Assembly: GCA_020445765.1 (NCBI GenBank)
Contig: JAGRFY010000002.1
Coordinates: 1-33,792, forward strand
From: Rhodocyclaceae bacterium
GTDB lineage: Bacteria > Pseudomonadota > Gammaproteobacteria > Burkholderiales > Rhodocyclaceae
Length of the DNA: 33,792 nt
Direction of reading: 5' to 3'
Shown: one piece after another, positions 23,457-30,762 of the stretch
Position numbering within the stretch: the first letter of the stretch is position 1
How the letters are laid out: each line of letters opens with the position of its first letter
Position numbers and translations under genes: made by a program
The notes under the pieces: generated by a model
The model's input: the letters and a program-made list of their open reading frames with translations, nothing else
Told to the model about the DNA's origin: nothing
Databases searched by the model: none

Positions 23457-23978
23457 TCAGCGGGCGGCGGAATGGCCGCCCAGCGCATCGAGAATGTCCT
23501 GCAGCGCGTCGTCCTGATCCCATTCCCGCGCCCCCAGGTACTTGCCGACGATGCGCCCGTCGGCGGCGATGTAGTAGGTCACCGGCAGCGCAATTGCTTC
23601 GAGCTGGCGGAAGGTCTCCGAGGCACTGACCGCCACCGGTGTCGGCAGCGTGATCGCGTACTTGCGCAGGAATTCGTCCATCAGCTTCAGATCGTCGTCG
23701 ACCGACAGCGCGACGACGTCGATGCCGTGTGTCTCGAGCCGCGCGGCAAGCGCCTGTAGCGCCGGCATCTCCTTGCGGCAGGGACCACACCAGGTCGCCC
23801 AGACGTTCAGCACGGTCGGCCCTTGCGGAAGTTCCGACAGCAGTTCGGGACTTCCGGTCGCGGCGCGCAGCGGCAATGGCGGGAGATGCGTCGGCGACGG
23901 TTCGGTCGGTCCGGCAATGGCCTGGGTCGCCGCGACGACGAGACCGATCAGCCACTTGCGGGCAATTGCGGGGGTCAT
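23457..23978 (-). CDS. TlpA/ResA-like periplasmic thioredoxin
   Basis: The 173-residue protein starts at ATG 23978, overlapping the previous stop in ATGA, with GGAG 8 bases upstream. A signal peptide or anchor (residues 8-22, IAG site) precedes a thioredoxin fold with the active site WCGPC (63-67) and the cis-proline block ALPVTYYIAADG. It is likely a reductant or exchange protein for cysteine pairs in the periplasm. It ends a run of cytochrome c maturation genes and is distinct from CcmG (active site WCVSC). Coupling to the DUF3365 heme protein suggests it keeps that CxxCH reduced for heme attachment, or uses it as a partner (inference). Confidence 0.9.
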   Translation of the reverse strand: MTPAIARKWLIGLVVAATQAIAGPTEPSPTHLPPLPLRAATGSPELLSELPQGPTVLNVWATWCGPCRKEMPALQALAARLETHGIDVVALSVDDDLKLMDEFLRKYAITLPTPVAVSASETFRQLEAIALPVTYYIAADGRIVGKYLGAREWDQDDALQDILDALGGHSAAR

Positions 23979-24589
23979 GGCGGTGTCTCCGGCAGCGGCT
24001 TCTTGAACGAGATTGCGCCGAGCATGTCGCCGGCGCGATAGCCGGTCGCCCGATCGTGCGGGTATTCGCTGGCGAGCCTGGCGCGGGTCGCGGCAGTCAT
24101 CGATGCCACCGGGCCGTGGCAGCTTACGCACAGGGTGCCGGCGACGATGGCCTTGAGATAGCGGAAATAGCGACCGGCCGGCTCGTCGACGACTTCGGCG
24201 ACTTCGAGTGCCGACAGCGCCTCGCCGCGGCCCACCCGCCGTTCGAATTCGAGGAGTTGGGTCTGCTCCCAGCGATCCGCGGTTCCTAGGGACGGATTGC
24301 GTACGCGCAGGGTCACCCGCCGGACCTGGGCACCGTAGCGGCGCGACAGGGCGGAAGTCAGTTCCGGCGCGGTGTACTTGCAGACGACGATCGAACGCAG
24401 GGTTCCGCTGATGGCGTACTCGCGAGCCAGTTCTCCGGCGATCTGCTGGTGAAGTTCGTTCACCGCCGTGCGTGCCTCGTCGGTCAATTCGCCCATCTGG
24501 CTCGCGTCCGGCGCCGCCATGGCCGCAACCGCGACCCACGATGACGCGAGGGCGGCAAGCAGGGCTAAGGCAATGCGGCGAGGTGTCAT
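23975..24589 (-). CDS. Stand-alone DUF3365 (Tll0287-like) c-type heme protein
   Basis: The 204-residue protein has an N-terminal signal peptide or anchor (residues 6-25) and one c-heme motif, CVSCH, at 154-158, in the context EPAGRYFRYLKAIVAGTLCVSCH that marks the DUF3365/Tll0287 sensor fold (shown here with the preceding helix). Normally this fold is a periplasmic sensor fused to kinases or cyclases; the GGDEF-EAL protein at 12284-14824 is such a fusion. Here it stands alone. A further cysteine (C70) could be a ligand or redox partner. It starts 25 bp after ccmI and overlaps the TlpA-like gene by 4 bases, so it is co-expressed with the maturation machinery. Its function is unknown. Confidence 0.82.
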   Translation of the reverse strand: MTPRRIALALLAALASSWVAVAAMAAPDASQMGELTDEARTAVNELHQQIAGELAREYAISGTLRSIVVCKYTAPELTSALSRRYGAQVRRVTLRVRNPSLGTADRWEQTQLLEFERRVGRGEALSALEVAEVVDEPAGRYFRYLKAIVAGTLCVSCHGPVASMTAATRARLASEYPHDRATGYRAGDMLGAISFKKPLPETPP

Positions 24590-24614
24590 GAGTGGCTTGG
24601 CGGAAGCAGGTCGG

Positions 24615-26246
24615 TCAGCGGATCTCCCGACCGATGATCAGATCGAGGCCGCTGCTGTTCGACCGCACCGGATCCGAAAGGATCTCGAAATCACCGGGCT
24701 GTGGCGCAGCATTGCCCGAGCGCGACACCCGTGCACCGACGACGACCTCGGGAAAGGCCGACAGTCGCATTGCCGGCGTCATCGCCATCGAATCGTCGAG
24801 CGTGAAAGCCAGCGGCAGGTCGCGCACCTGCTTGCGCAGGATCGCCAGTGGCATCCGCGGGCCCGTGGCCGCACGGGCGAAGATGAACACGGTATCGGTC
24901 GGCGCGACGCGCTCGCCGACGCCCGCCGCCAGCGATACCTGGCCGCTGAGCCCGGCTGCCGCGGCCGGCGCCGCGGCTTCCGCCGCCGCTGGCGGCGCGC
25001 CGGCGGACATCGTGGCGCGGCCGCCGAGGACCAGCTCGACCGCGGTCGCGGCGTGCGGGTCGAAGGCCTCGGAGAAGATGTCGATGTCGCCGGGCTGGGG
25101 CGTGGCGCTGCCCGAGCGCGACACCCGGGCGCCGACCTGAACCTTGCGGAAGGCCGACAGCCGTGCCGCGGGCATCATCGCCATCGAATCGTCGAGGGTG
25201 AATTCGAACGGCAGATCCCGTACCTGCTTGCGCACGATCGCGAGCGGCATGCGCGGACCATCCACCGCTCGCGCAAACACGAACACGGTATCGTCCGGTT
25301 GCAGCTGTGCCGTGATCGCGCCATCGGCACTGACCCGCCCACTGACGGCAACCGGACTGCCGGCGGCAGCCGACGCGCTGGTCGTGCCGCCGCTGGCGCC
25401 GAGGCGATTGCGTGCCTCGGCGATCGATCCGGCGACCGAGCGAGCGGTCGGCGAATCCGGTGCGACCTGCGATTCGATGCGCTGCCAGAAGTCGATTGCA
25501 GCGGCGTAGTCGCCACGCTCGAAGGCGGCCGTGCCAGCCAGGGCCAGGGCTTTGACGTTGCGCGCATCGAGTTCGAGCGCGCGCGCGATGATGCTTTCGG
25601 GCTCGCCGCTCAGCTGCCTGCCGCGAGCCATCGCCAAGGTGTCGGCATAGTCGGCCAGCAACTGGGCATCGGCCGGCAGCAAGCGCGTCAGCGTGCGGAA
25701 GGCCTCGGCCGCTTCCGGGTAGCGTCCGAGCGCATTGTAGGTGCGCGCCAGCATGACCCAGCCTTCCGCGTCGTCCGGGGTCTCGCGCAGCCGCGCAGCG
25801 AGCTTTTCGACCATCGCTTCGACCTGCTCCGCCGTCAGCGAGTGGCCTTCGCCGGCGTTCGCACGGGCGGTGACCGCCGACGGATTGAGCGCTTCCGGGC
25901 TGCCGAGGTAGAGGTATAGCGGGATCGCCAGCGCCGGCAACAGCAGCACGATGGTCGCCACCAGGCCGATCGGCGGCCGGCCCGCCACCGCCGATTCGGC
26001 CGCAGCGGACTCCTCGAGCACCCGGCGTTCGAGTTCGCCTCGAGCCTTCTCGAACTGGGCATCGTCGATCTCGCCGGCCTGATGTTCGGCTTCGAGTTCG
26101 CGCAGCTGATCGCGAAGGACGGTCAGGTTGGCGACCTGGTGGTCGGCGCTGCCTTCGATGCGAATCCGGCCGCCGAGCAGCGGCGGCACGACGAACAGCA
26201 GCGCGCCCGCCATCAGCATGGCGGAAACGACCCAGAACGTGATCAT
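24615..26246 (-). CDS. ccmI: CcmI (CycH), apocytochrome c chaperone, with duplicated C-terminal domain
   Basis: The start ATG overlaps the ccmH stop (ATGA). The 543-residue protein has two N-terminal membrane helices (2-22 and about 93-113) with a cytoplasmic coiled segment between (LTVLRDQLRELEAEHQ), then a periplasmic TPR domain (about 130-290) with AEGWVMLARTYNALGRYPEAA. CcmI binds the C-terminus of apocytochromes and hands them to CcmFH (family knowledge). The C-terminal Ig-like CycH domain is present twice, near residues 298-391 and 432-525, joined by an Ala/Pro linker. By hand 59 of 77 core residues are identical between the copies. This makes the protein longer than usual. Family identity is firm. 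Confidence 0.93.
   Translation of the reverse strand: MITFWVVSAMLMAGALLFVVPPLLGGRIRIEGSADHQVANLTVLRDQLRELEAEHQAGEIDDAQFEKARGELERRVLEESAAAESAVAGRPPIGLVATIVLLLPALAIPLYLYLGSPEALNPSAVTARANAGEGHSLTAEQVEAMVEKLAARLRETPDDAEGWVMLARTYNALGRYPEAAEAFRTLTRLLPADAQLLADYADTLAMARGRQLSGEPESIIARALELDARNVKALALAGTAAFERGDYAAAIDFWQRIESQVAPDSPTARSVAGSIAEARNRLGASGGTTSASAAAGSPVAVSGRVSADGAITAQLQPDDTVFVFARAVDGPRMPLAIVRKQVRDLPFEFTLDDSMAMMPAARLSAFRKVQVGARVSRSGSATPQPGDIDIFSEAFDPHAATAVELVLGGRATMSAGAPPAAAEAAAPAAAAGLSGQVSLAAGVGERVAPTDTVFIFARAATGPRMPLAILRKQVRDLPLAFTLDDSMAMTPAMRLSAFPEVVVGARVSRSGNAAPQPGDFEILSDPVRSNSSGLDLIIGREIR
24670..25354 (-). repeat. Tandem duplication inside ccmI
   Basis: Two in-frame copies of roughly 280 bp (about 25075-25354 and 24670-24953) encode the repeated CycH-type domain. 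They are separated by about 120 bp coding an Ala/Pro-rich linker. The match is visible at DNA level too, for example the shared cgagcgcgacacccg at 24719 and 25110. Confidence 0.85.
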
Positions 26247-26719
26247 TTGCTGTCTCCGCCGTCCGCCTGTTCGAGCAGGCTGTAGGCCTGACGCTTCTGT
26301 TCCGGCGTGAGTTCCGCAGCCTGGATCTGGGCCGTCCGGCGGCGCAGCTTGACGAACAGCGTGCCGAGGCCGAGCACCAGCAGGACGCCGGGGCCGAACC
26401 ACAACAGCCAGGTGGTGGACTTGACCTGCGGCTTGTACAGCACGAAGTCGCCGTAGCGGGCGACCATGAAGTCGATGATCTCCTGGTCGGACTTGCCGGC
26501 ACGCATCATCTCGCGGATCTCGTTCTTGAGATCCACCGCCAGCTCGGCGTGGGAGTCGGCGATCGTCTGATTCTGGCAGACCAGGCAGCGCAGCAGATGG
26601 CCGACCTCCATGACCCGTTTCTCGAGCACCGGATCATCGCTTGCCGGCACCGCCTCCGCGGCGATGCCCGGTAGATGGATCAATACCGCGAACACTGCGG
26701 CAACGAACTTACGAAGCAT
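26243..26719 (-). CDS. ccmH: CcmH, cytochrome c maturation thiol-disulfide subunit
   Basis: The 158-residue protein has a signal peptide (to about residue 21), the hallmark LRCLVCQNQ with C45 and C48, the typical IADSHAELAVDLKNEIREMM helix block (three-helix bundle), and a C-terminal membrane helix (about 103-123). CcmH reduces the apocytochrome CxxCH in the CcmFHI heme lyase complex of the inner membrane (family knowledge). Its 5' end overlaps ccmG by 11 bases and its 3' end overlaps ccmI by 4. Length and motif are normal. Confidence 0.96.
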   Translation of the reverse strand: MLRKFVAAVFAVLIHLPGIAAEAVPASDDPVLEKRVMEVGHLLRCLVCQNQTIADSHAELAVDLKNEIREMMRAGKSDQEIIDFMVARYGDFVLYKPQVKSTTWLLWFGPGVLLVLGLGTLFVKLRRRTAQIQAAELTPEQKRQAYSLLEQADGGDSK

Positions 26720-27236
26720 TGAGTTCCCTCACCATGGGCAGCAACTTCTCCTGCAGGGCCTGCGGCGTGATCGGGCCGATGTGCTTGTGACGGATGACAC
26801 CCTGCTTGTCGATGACGAAGGTCTCGGGCACGCCATAGACGCCGTACTCGATACCGATGCGACCGTCGGCATCCATGATCGACGCAGTGTAGGGGTCGCC
26901 GTGCTCGTTCAGCCACTTGAGGCCGGCGTTGCGGTCGTCCTTGTAGTTCAGGCCGTAGATCGGGACGATGCCCGCCTTGGCCAGTTCGACCAGCAGCGGA
27001 TGCTCCTGCCGGCAGGAGACACACCATGACGCCCAGACATTGAGCAGCCACACCTGACCCATCAGATCGTCCCGCGACAGCGTCATGTCCGGCTTGTGCA
27101 GCACCGGCAGCGAGAACTGCGGCGCCGGCTTGTCGATCAGCGGCGAGGGCACTTCGCGGGGATTGAGGTTGAGACCGACCGCGAGGAAGCCCACGAGGGC
27201 AAGAAAGATGGCCAGCGGCCACAGGAATCGCGTCAT
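26709..27236 (-). CDS. ccmG: CcmG (DsbE), membrane-anchored thioredoxin
   Basis: The 175-residue protein has one N-terminal membrane anchor (5-21), then a periplasmic thioredoxin fold with WASWCVSC (active site at 71-75) and the GVPETFVID block that marks CcmG/DsbE. It passes reducing power to CcmH or apocytochromes. It begins 5 bp after the ccmF stop. WCVSC differs from the common WCPTC or WCVPC but is within the family range. Confidence 0.96.
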   Translation of the reverse strand: MTRFLWPLAIFLALVGFLAVGLNLNPREVPSPLIDKPAPQFSLPVLHKPDMTLSRDDLMGQVWLLNVWASWCVSCRQEHPLLVELAKAGIVPIYGLNYKDDRNAGLKWLNEHGDPYTASIMDADGRIGIEYGVYGVPETFVIDKQGVIRHKHIGPITPQALQEKLLPMVRELNAS

Positions 27237-27241
27237 GTCAG

Positions 27242-29263
27242 TCAGGCTCCGTCACCGCTGCCGGCTACCGCCGGTCGCGGCGCAGCCGCCACCGCCGGGG
27301 CGCTGCCGGCGCCGGAAGCCTGGGCACGCGCGGCATCGCGCGCTGCCAGCTTGCGATAGCGACGGTCGGAGGCGGCCAGCAGTCCGCCGAGGGCCATCAA
27401 GACGCAGCCACCCCAGATCCAGACGACGTAGGGCTTGTGGAAGATGCGGACGATCCAGGTATCGCCTTCGACCGCCTCGCCGAGCGAGACGTAGAGATCG
27501 CGGGTGATCGAGGTGTCGATCGCGGCCTCGGTCATCGGCATGCGCTGCACCTGATAGATCCGCTTCTCGGGGTGCAGCACCGTGATCGGCTTGCCGTCGC
27601 GGGTCACCGTCAGCGTGCCGCGCGCGGCGATGTAGTTCGGCCCCTGGAGTTCCTCGATGCCATCGAAACGATAGGTGTAGCCGGCCACCGTCGTCGTGTC
27701 CCCAGGTGCCATCTTGAGGTCCGACGTGACCTGCGAGCCATTGACCATGGCCACGCCGATGACGAACACGGAGACGCCGACGTGGGCCAGATTCATGCCC
27801 CAGAAGGCCATCGGGATGCGGCCTTCGGCCTTGCCGCGCGCTGCGGCAAGGCGCTCGAGAATGCCGGTGGCTGTCGCCAGCAGGACCCAGAAGGCCAGGC
27901 TCATGGCCATCACCATCATCGCCGAGAACTTGTCGATCGCCAGCGGCACGACGATGCCCAATACCACCGCCAGCACCATCGCGACGCCGAGCCGGCGCAA
28001 CAGCGAACCCAGTGCCTGCTGCTTCCAGCGGGCTACCGGCCCGACCGCCATCAGCAGCAGGATCGGCACCATCAGCGGAACGAAGACCGAGTCGAAGTAG
28101 GGCGGTCCGACCGAGATCTTGCCGAGGCCGAGAGCGTCGAGGAACAGCGGGTAGAGAGTGCCGAGCAGCACCGAACCGGCCGCCACGCTGAGCAGCACGT
28201 TGTTGGTCAGCAGCAGGGATTCGCGCGAGAGCAGTGCGAAGCTGCCGCCGAGGCCGACCTTCGGCGCACGCCATGCGAACAGGGCCAGCGAGCTGCCGAT
28301 CACCACCACCAGCAGGGCGAGGATGAAGATGCCGCGGCGCGGGTCGGTGGCGAACGCATGCACCGAAGTCAATACCCCGGAGCGCACCAGGAAGGTCCCC
28401 AGCAGCGACAACGAAAAGGCCGCAATTGCGAGCAGCACCGTCCAGCTCTTGAAGCTGCCGCGCTTTTCGGTGACCGCGAGCGAGTGGATCAGCGCAGTGC
28501 CGACCAGCCACGGCATGAACGAGGCGTTCTCGACCGGATCCCAGAACCACCAGCCGCCCCAGCCGAGCTCGTAATAGGCCCACCAGCTGCCGATCGCGAT
28601 GCCGAGGGTCAGGAAGATCCAGGCCACCGTGGTCCACGGTCGCGACCAGCGCGCCCAGGCGGCATCCATGCGGCCGCCGAGCAACGCAGCGATCGCGAAG
28701 GCGAAGGCCACCGAAAAGCCGACGTAGCCCATGTAGAGCATCGGCGGATGGATCACCATGCCCGGATCCTGCAGCAGAGGGTTGAGGTCGCGACCGTCGG
28801 CGGCGGCCGGCAGCAGCCGGTCGAAAGGGTTCGACGTCAGCAGCATGAACAGGATGAAGCCGACGCCGACCAGACCCATCACGCCGAGAACGCGGGCCAC
28901 CATGTCTTCCGGCAGATGTCGGCTGAACACCGTGACGGCGAGGGTCCAGCCGGAGAGCATCAGCGTCCACAGCAGCAGCGAACCTTCGTGGCTGCCCCAG
29001 CTCGCTGCGAACTTGTAGGCGATCGGCAGTGCGCTGTTGGAGTTGGTCGCGACATTGACGACCGAGAAGTCGTCACCGAGAAACGACCAGACCAGGCAGC
29101 CGTAGGCCATCGCCACGAAGACGAAGAAGCCCTGTCCGGCCGGACGCGCCACCGACATCAGGATGGCATTGCCGCGGGCTGCGCCGATGATCGGCACGGT
29201 GCCGAGAACCAGCGAAATGATCAGGGCGATGATCAGCGCAAATTGTCCAAGCTCTGGAACCAT
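27242..29263 (-). CDS. ccmF: CcmF, cytochrome c heme lyase subunit
   Basis: ATG 29263 has GGAGG 7 bases upstream and gives 673 residues, normal for CcmF. It is a large multi-helix inner-membrane protein with the heme-handling tryptophan-rich block GWGGWWFWDPVENASFMPWL, the HEGSLLLW motif near residue 90 and HPPMLYMGYVG. CcmF, with CcmH and CcmI, attaches heme delivered by holo-CcmE to apocytochrome c (family knowledge). ccmE is not beside it, although it normally lies between ccmD and ccmF. An Ala-rich, disordered C-terminal tail of about 35 residues ends the protein. Confidence 0.97.
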   Translation of the reverse strand: MVPELGQFALIIALIISLVLGTVPIIGAARGNAILMSVARPAGQGFFVFVAMAYGCLVWSFLGDDFSVVNVATNSNSALPIAYKFAASWGSHEGSLLLWTLMLSGWTLAVTVFSRHLPEDMVARVLGVMGLVGVGFILFMLLTSNPFDRLLPAAADGRDLNPLLQDPGMVIHPPMLYMGYVGFSVAFAFAIAALLGGRMDAAWARWSRPWTTVAWIFLTLGIAIGSWWAYYELGWGGWWFWDPVENASFMPWLVGTALIHSLAVTEKRGSFKSWTVLLAIAAFSLSLLGTFLVRSGVLTSVHAFATDPRRGIFILALLVVVIGSSLALFAWRAPKVGLGGSFALLSRESLLLTNNVLLSVAAGSVLLGTLYPLFLDALGLGKISVGPPYFDSVFVPLMVPILLLMAVGPVARWKQQALGSLLRRLGVAMVLAVVLGIVVPLAIDKFSAMMVMAMSLAFWVLLATATGILERLAAARGKAEGRIPMAFWGMNLAHVGVSVFVIGVAMVNGSQVTSDLKMAPGDTTTVAGYTYRFDGIEELQGPNYIAARGTLTVTRDGKPITVLHPEKRIYQVQRMPMTEAAIDTSITRDLYVSLGEAVEGDTWIVRIFHKPYVVWIWGGCVLMALGGLLAASDRRYRKLAARDAARAQASGAGSAPAVAAAPRPAVAGSGDGA

Positions 29264-29652
29264 GTCATGGCCTCCGATTGCGTGGCGGGCGCGGCCCGCC
29301 ACCTGATGGTCGCGCGATGGCCGCTGTCGTGTTCGAGTCGAACCCGGCGTCCCTCGCTCAACCTGCGAGTGTACCCCGGAAGCACGACACGCGCCCTCGG
29401 ACTACAGTGGCGCAAATGGCGGCTCCGTCTGCAGCGCCGCTGCAGCCAGGCCCGCGTCGATGCTGCAATGGGACCGGGCATGGTATGGCCCGGTTCCCTG
29501 CCGGGCGATCGGCCACGGTGGACGGACGGCGCAGGCTGCCGGCGGTCGCGGGTGCGCATTCGCCGCCGCTGACCGCTGCCTCGTGAGACGCACTGCGGGT
29601 CCCGTGCGCGCGCGTGGTCGGATCGCCGCGCGCGCGGCACTGCGCGACTGTT
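29264..29652. other. ccmD-ccmF gap without a recognisable gene
   Basis: This 389-bp stretch lies where ccmE would be expected. I read all frames and find no CcmE signature (the HxxxY heme site or the LPDLFREG-type block). Open frames here look arginine-rich and random. A perfect hairpin, GTGGCGGGC/GCCCGCCAC at 29282-29302, sits just upstream of the ccmF ribosome binding site, and a smaller GCCCGG/CCGGGC stem lies near 29487-29505. A promoter for ccmF may be here, but I see no convincing one. Confidence 0.6.
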
Positions 29653-29847
29653 TCACGACGGCCGTGTCGCGACCTTGCGCCGCGAGAGGCGGCTGAGCCG
29701 GCCGAGATGCTCGAGAATCGACTTGCGCTTGACCAACAGCACGCAGACCTCGGTGACGATGACGGCCAGGGTCACCGCGTAGGAGCCCCAGACGTAGAGG
29801 CCGTGGCCACCCATGTTCCAGAAATCCTGCCAGGTGCCCCAGCTCAT
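29653..29847 (-). CDS. ccmD: CcmD, small heme exporter subunit
   Basis: This 64-residue frame begins at ATG 29847. It shows the CcmD pattern: a short N-terminus with FWNMGGHGLYVWGSYAV, one membrane helix (about 18-38), then a basic cytoplasmic tail with KRKSILEHLGRL. CcmD helps release holo-CcmE from the CcmABC complex (family knowledge), yet none of ccmA, B, C or E is in the window. The ribosome binding site is weak (GGAA). Despite its size I consider it real because of the pattern and its place ahead of ccmF. Confidence 0.87.
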   Translation of the reverse strand: MSWGTWQDFWNMGGHGLYVWGSYAVTLAVIVTEVCVLLVKRKSILEHLGRLSRLSRRKVATRPS

Positions 29848-30162
29848 GGCACGTTCCGCACGACAAGGGCAATGCCTTCGGCGTCGCGGCGAGCGCCACG
29901 GCTGCGCGGTCCGCGATGCACGCGCGCCGGCACCGACGCGAGGGCGAAAGGGCTTCGTCGTGTTGGCATGATTGGTACGTGGCCCGCGGCTGGCTGAAAC
30001 TCGAGCGAGGCAAGCAATCGGTGTGCCGATACCATTCAATGGGTGGAATGGCGACTTCGGTGGGCAATCGTCCCGCAGGCCGGAAGTGACTGCCCGGGAT
30101 TTCCCGGATCTGGGAATCTGCCGTCGCAGAAATCCGAAAGGCGGCGCGGGCAAGGGCCCGGA
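29848..30162. other. Gap between TPR gene and ccmD
   Basis: These 315 bp separate the System II-type genes from the ccmDFGHI run, both on the minus strand. I see no gene and no strong promoter or terminator. The start of the ccm operon promoter should lie here or further upstream. Confidence 0.4.
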
Positions 30163-30762
30163 TCAGTCGCCCGGCCCGGCTTCGGCCGCGGGTGGCGCGT
30201 CGGTCGGTTGGTCGGATCGCCGGCCCGCCTGATCGAGCTGCGCCCGCCATTCCCAGATAGCCACCTCGGCCTTGCGCCGGTAGCGGTCCTGATCGCCACT
30301 GCGATGGATGTAGGTGCGCATGGCGCCGATCGCGCCGGACAGGTCGCCGAGCCCCTCGAGCGCCATTGCCAGGCCATAGTAGGCATTGGCCTGTTCGGGC
30401 TGGAGTTCGATCGCCGTCGCGAAGAAATCGTGCGCGGCCGGCCACTGGGCCAGGCCGACCAGCGAGAAGCCCATGTTGACATGGGCTTCCGGCAGACGCG
30501 GCGCGAGCTGCAGCACCCGGTGGAAGGCCTCGGCAGCTTCCTCGTATCGGCGGGCATGGAGCATCACGACGCCCTGGCGAAAGCGCTGTTCGAGTTCGCC
30601 GCGGCGCTGCATCTCGGCGTGGCCGCGCAGGCGCAGGGACTGCACGCCGGTGGCAATGTCGTCGTAGCGCGCCAGCAGTAGACCGCCGAGGACGACGCCG
30701 GCCACGGTCAGCAGCAGCGCCAGCGGGCGACGGTCGCGACGCTTGTCAGCGAGCGGCTTCAT
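30163..30762 (-). CDS. Membrane-anchored TPR protein
   Basis: The 199-residue protein has an N-terminal basic stretch and one membrane helix (about 13-31), then a coiled region and TPR repeats: RYEEAAEAFHRVLQLAPRLPEA, VNMGFSLVGLAQWPAAHDFF and AYYGLAMALEGLGDLSGAIGA (each cut short). The plan resembles the TPR part of CcmI or NrfG, which present apocytochromes for heme attachment, so a chaperone role is plausible (inference). It overlaps the preceding heme-copper-fold gene by 17 bases, showing tight coupling. The C-terminal 25 residues are disordered and acidic/proline-rich. Confidence 0.83.
   Translation of the reverse strand: MKPLADKRRDRRPLALLLTVAGVVLGGLLLARYDDIATGVQSLRLRGHAEMQRRGELEQRFRQGVVMLHARRYEEAAEAFHRVLQLAPRLPEAHVNMGFSLVGLAQWPAAHDFFATAIELQPEQANAYYGLAMALEGLGDLSGAIGAMRTYIHRSGDQDRYRRKAEVAIWEWRAQLDQAGRRSDQPTDAPPAAEAGPGD

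Noticed and set aside
24670-25354. Mobile element as the source of the repeat inside ccmI
   Set aside because: The repeat is in frame, encodes a known domain twice and has no inverted ends, so tandem duplication explains it.
27437-29572. A 711-codon plus-strand open frame opposite ccmF
   Set aside because: It is antisense to the well-supported ccmF, is rich in Arg, His and Gln, and shows no domain.
29402-30445. Long minus-strand frame running through ccmD
   Set aside because: The ccmD gene uses a different frame with clear CcmD features. The long frame has no domain and crosses a gene and two gaps.
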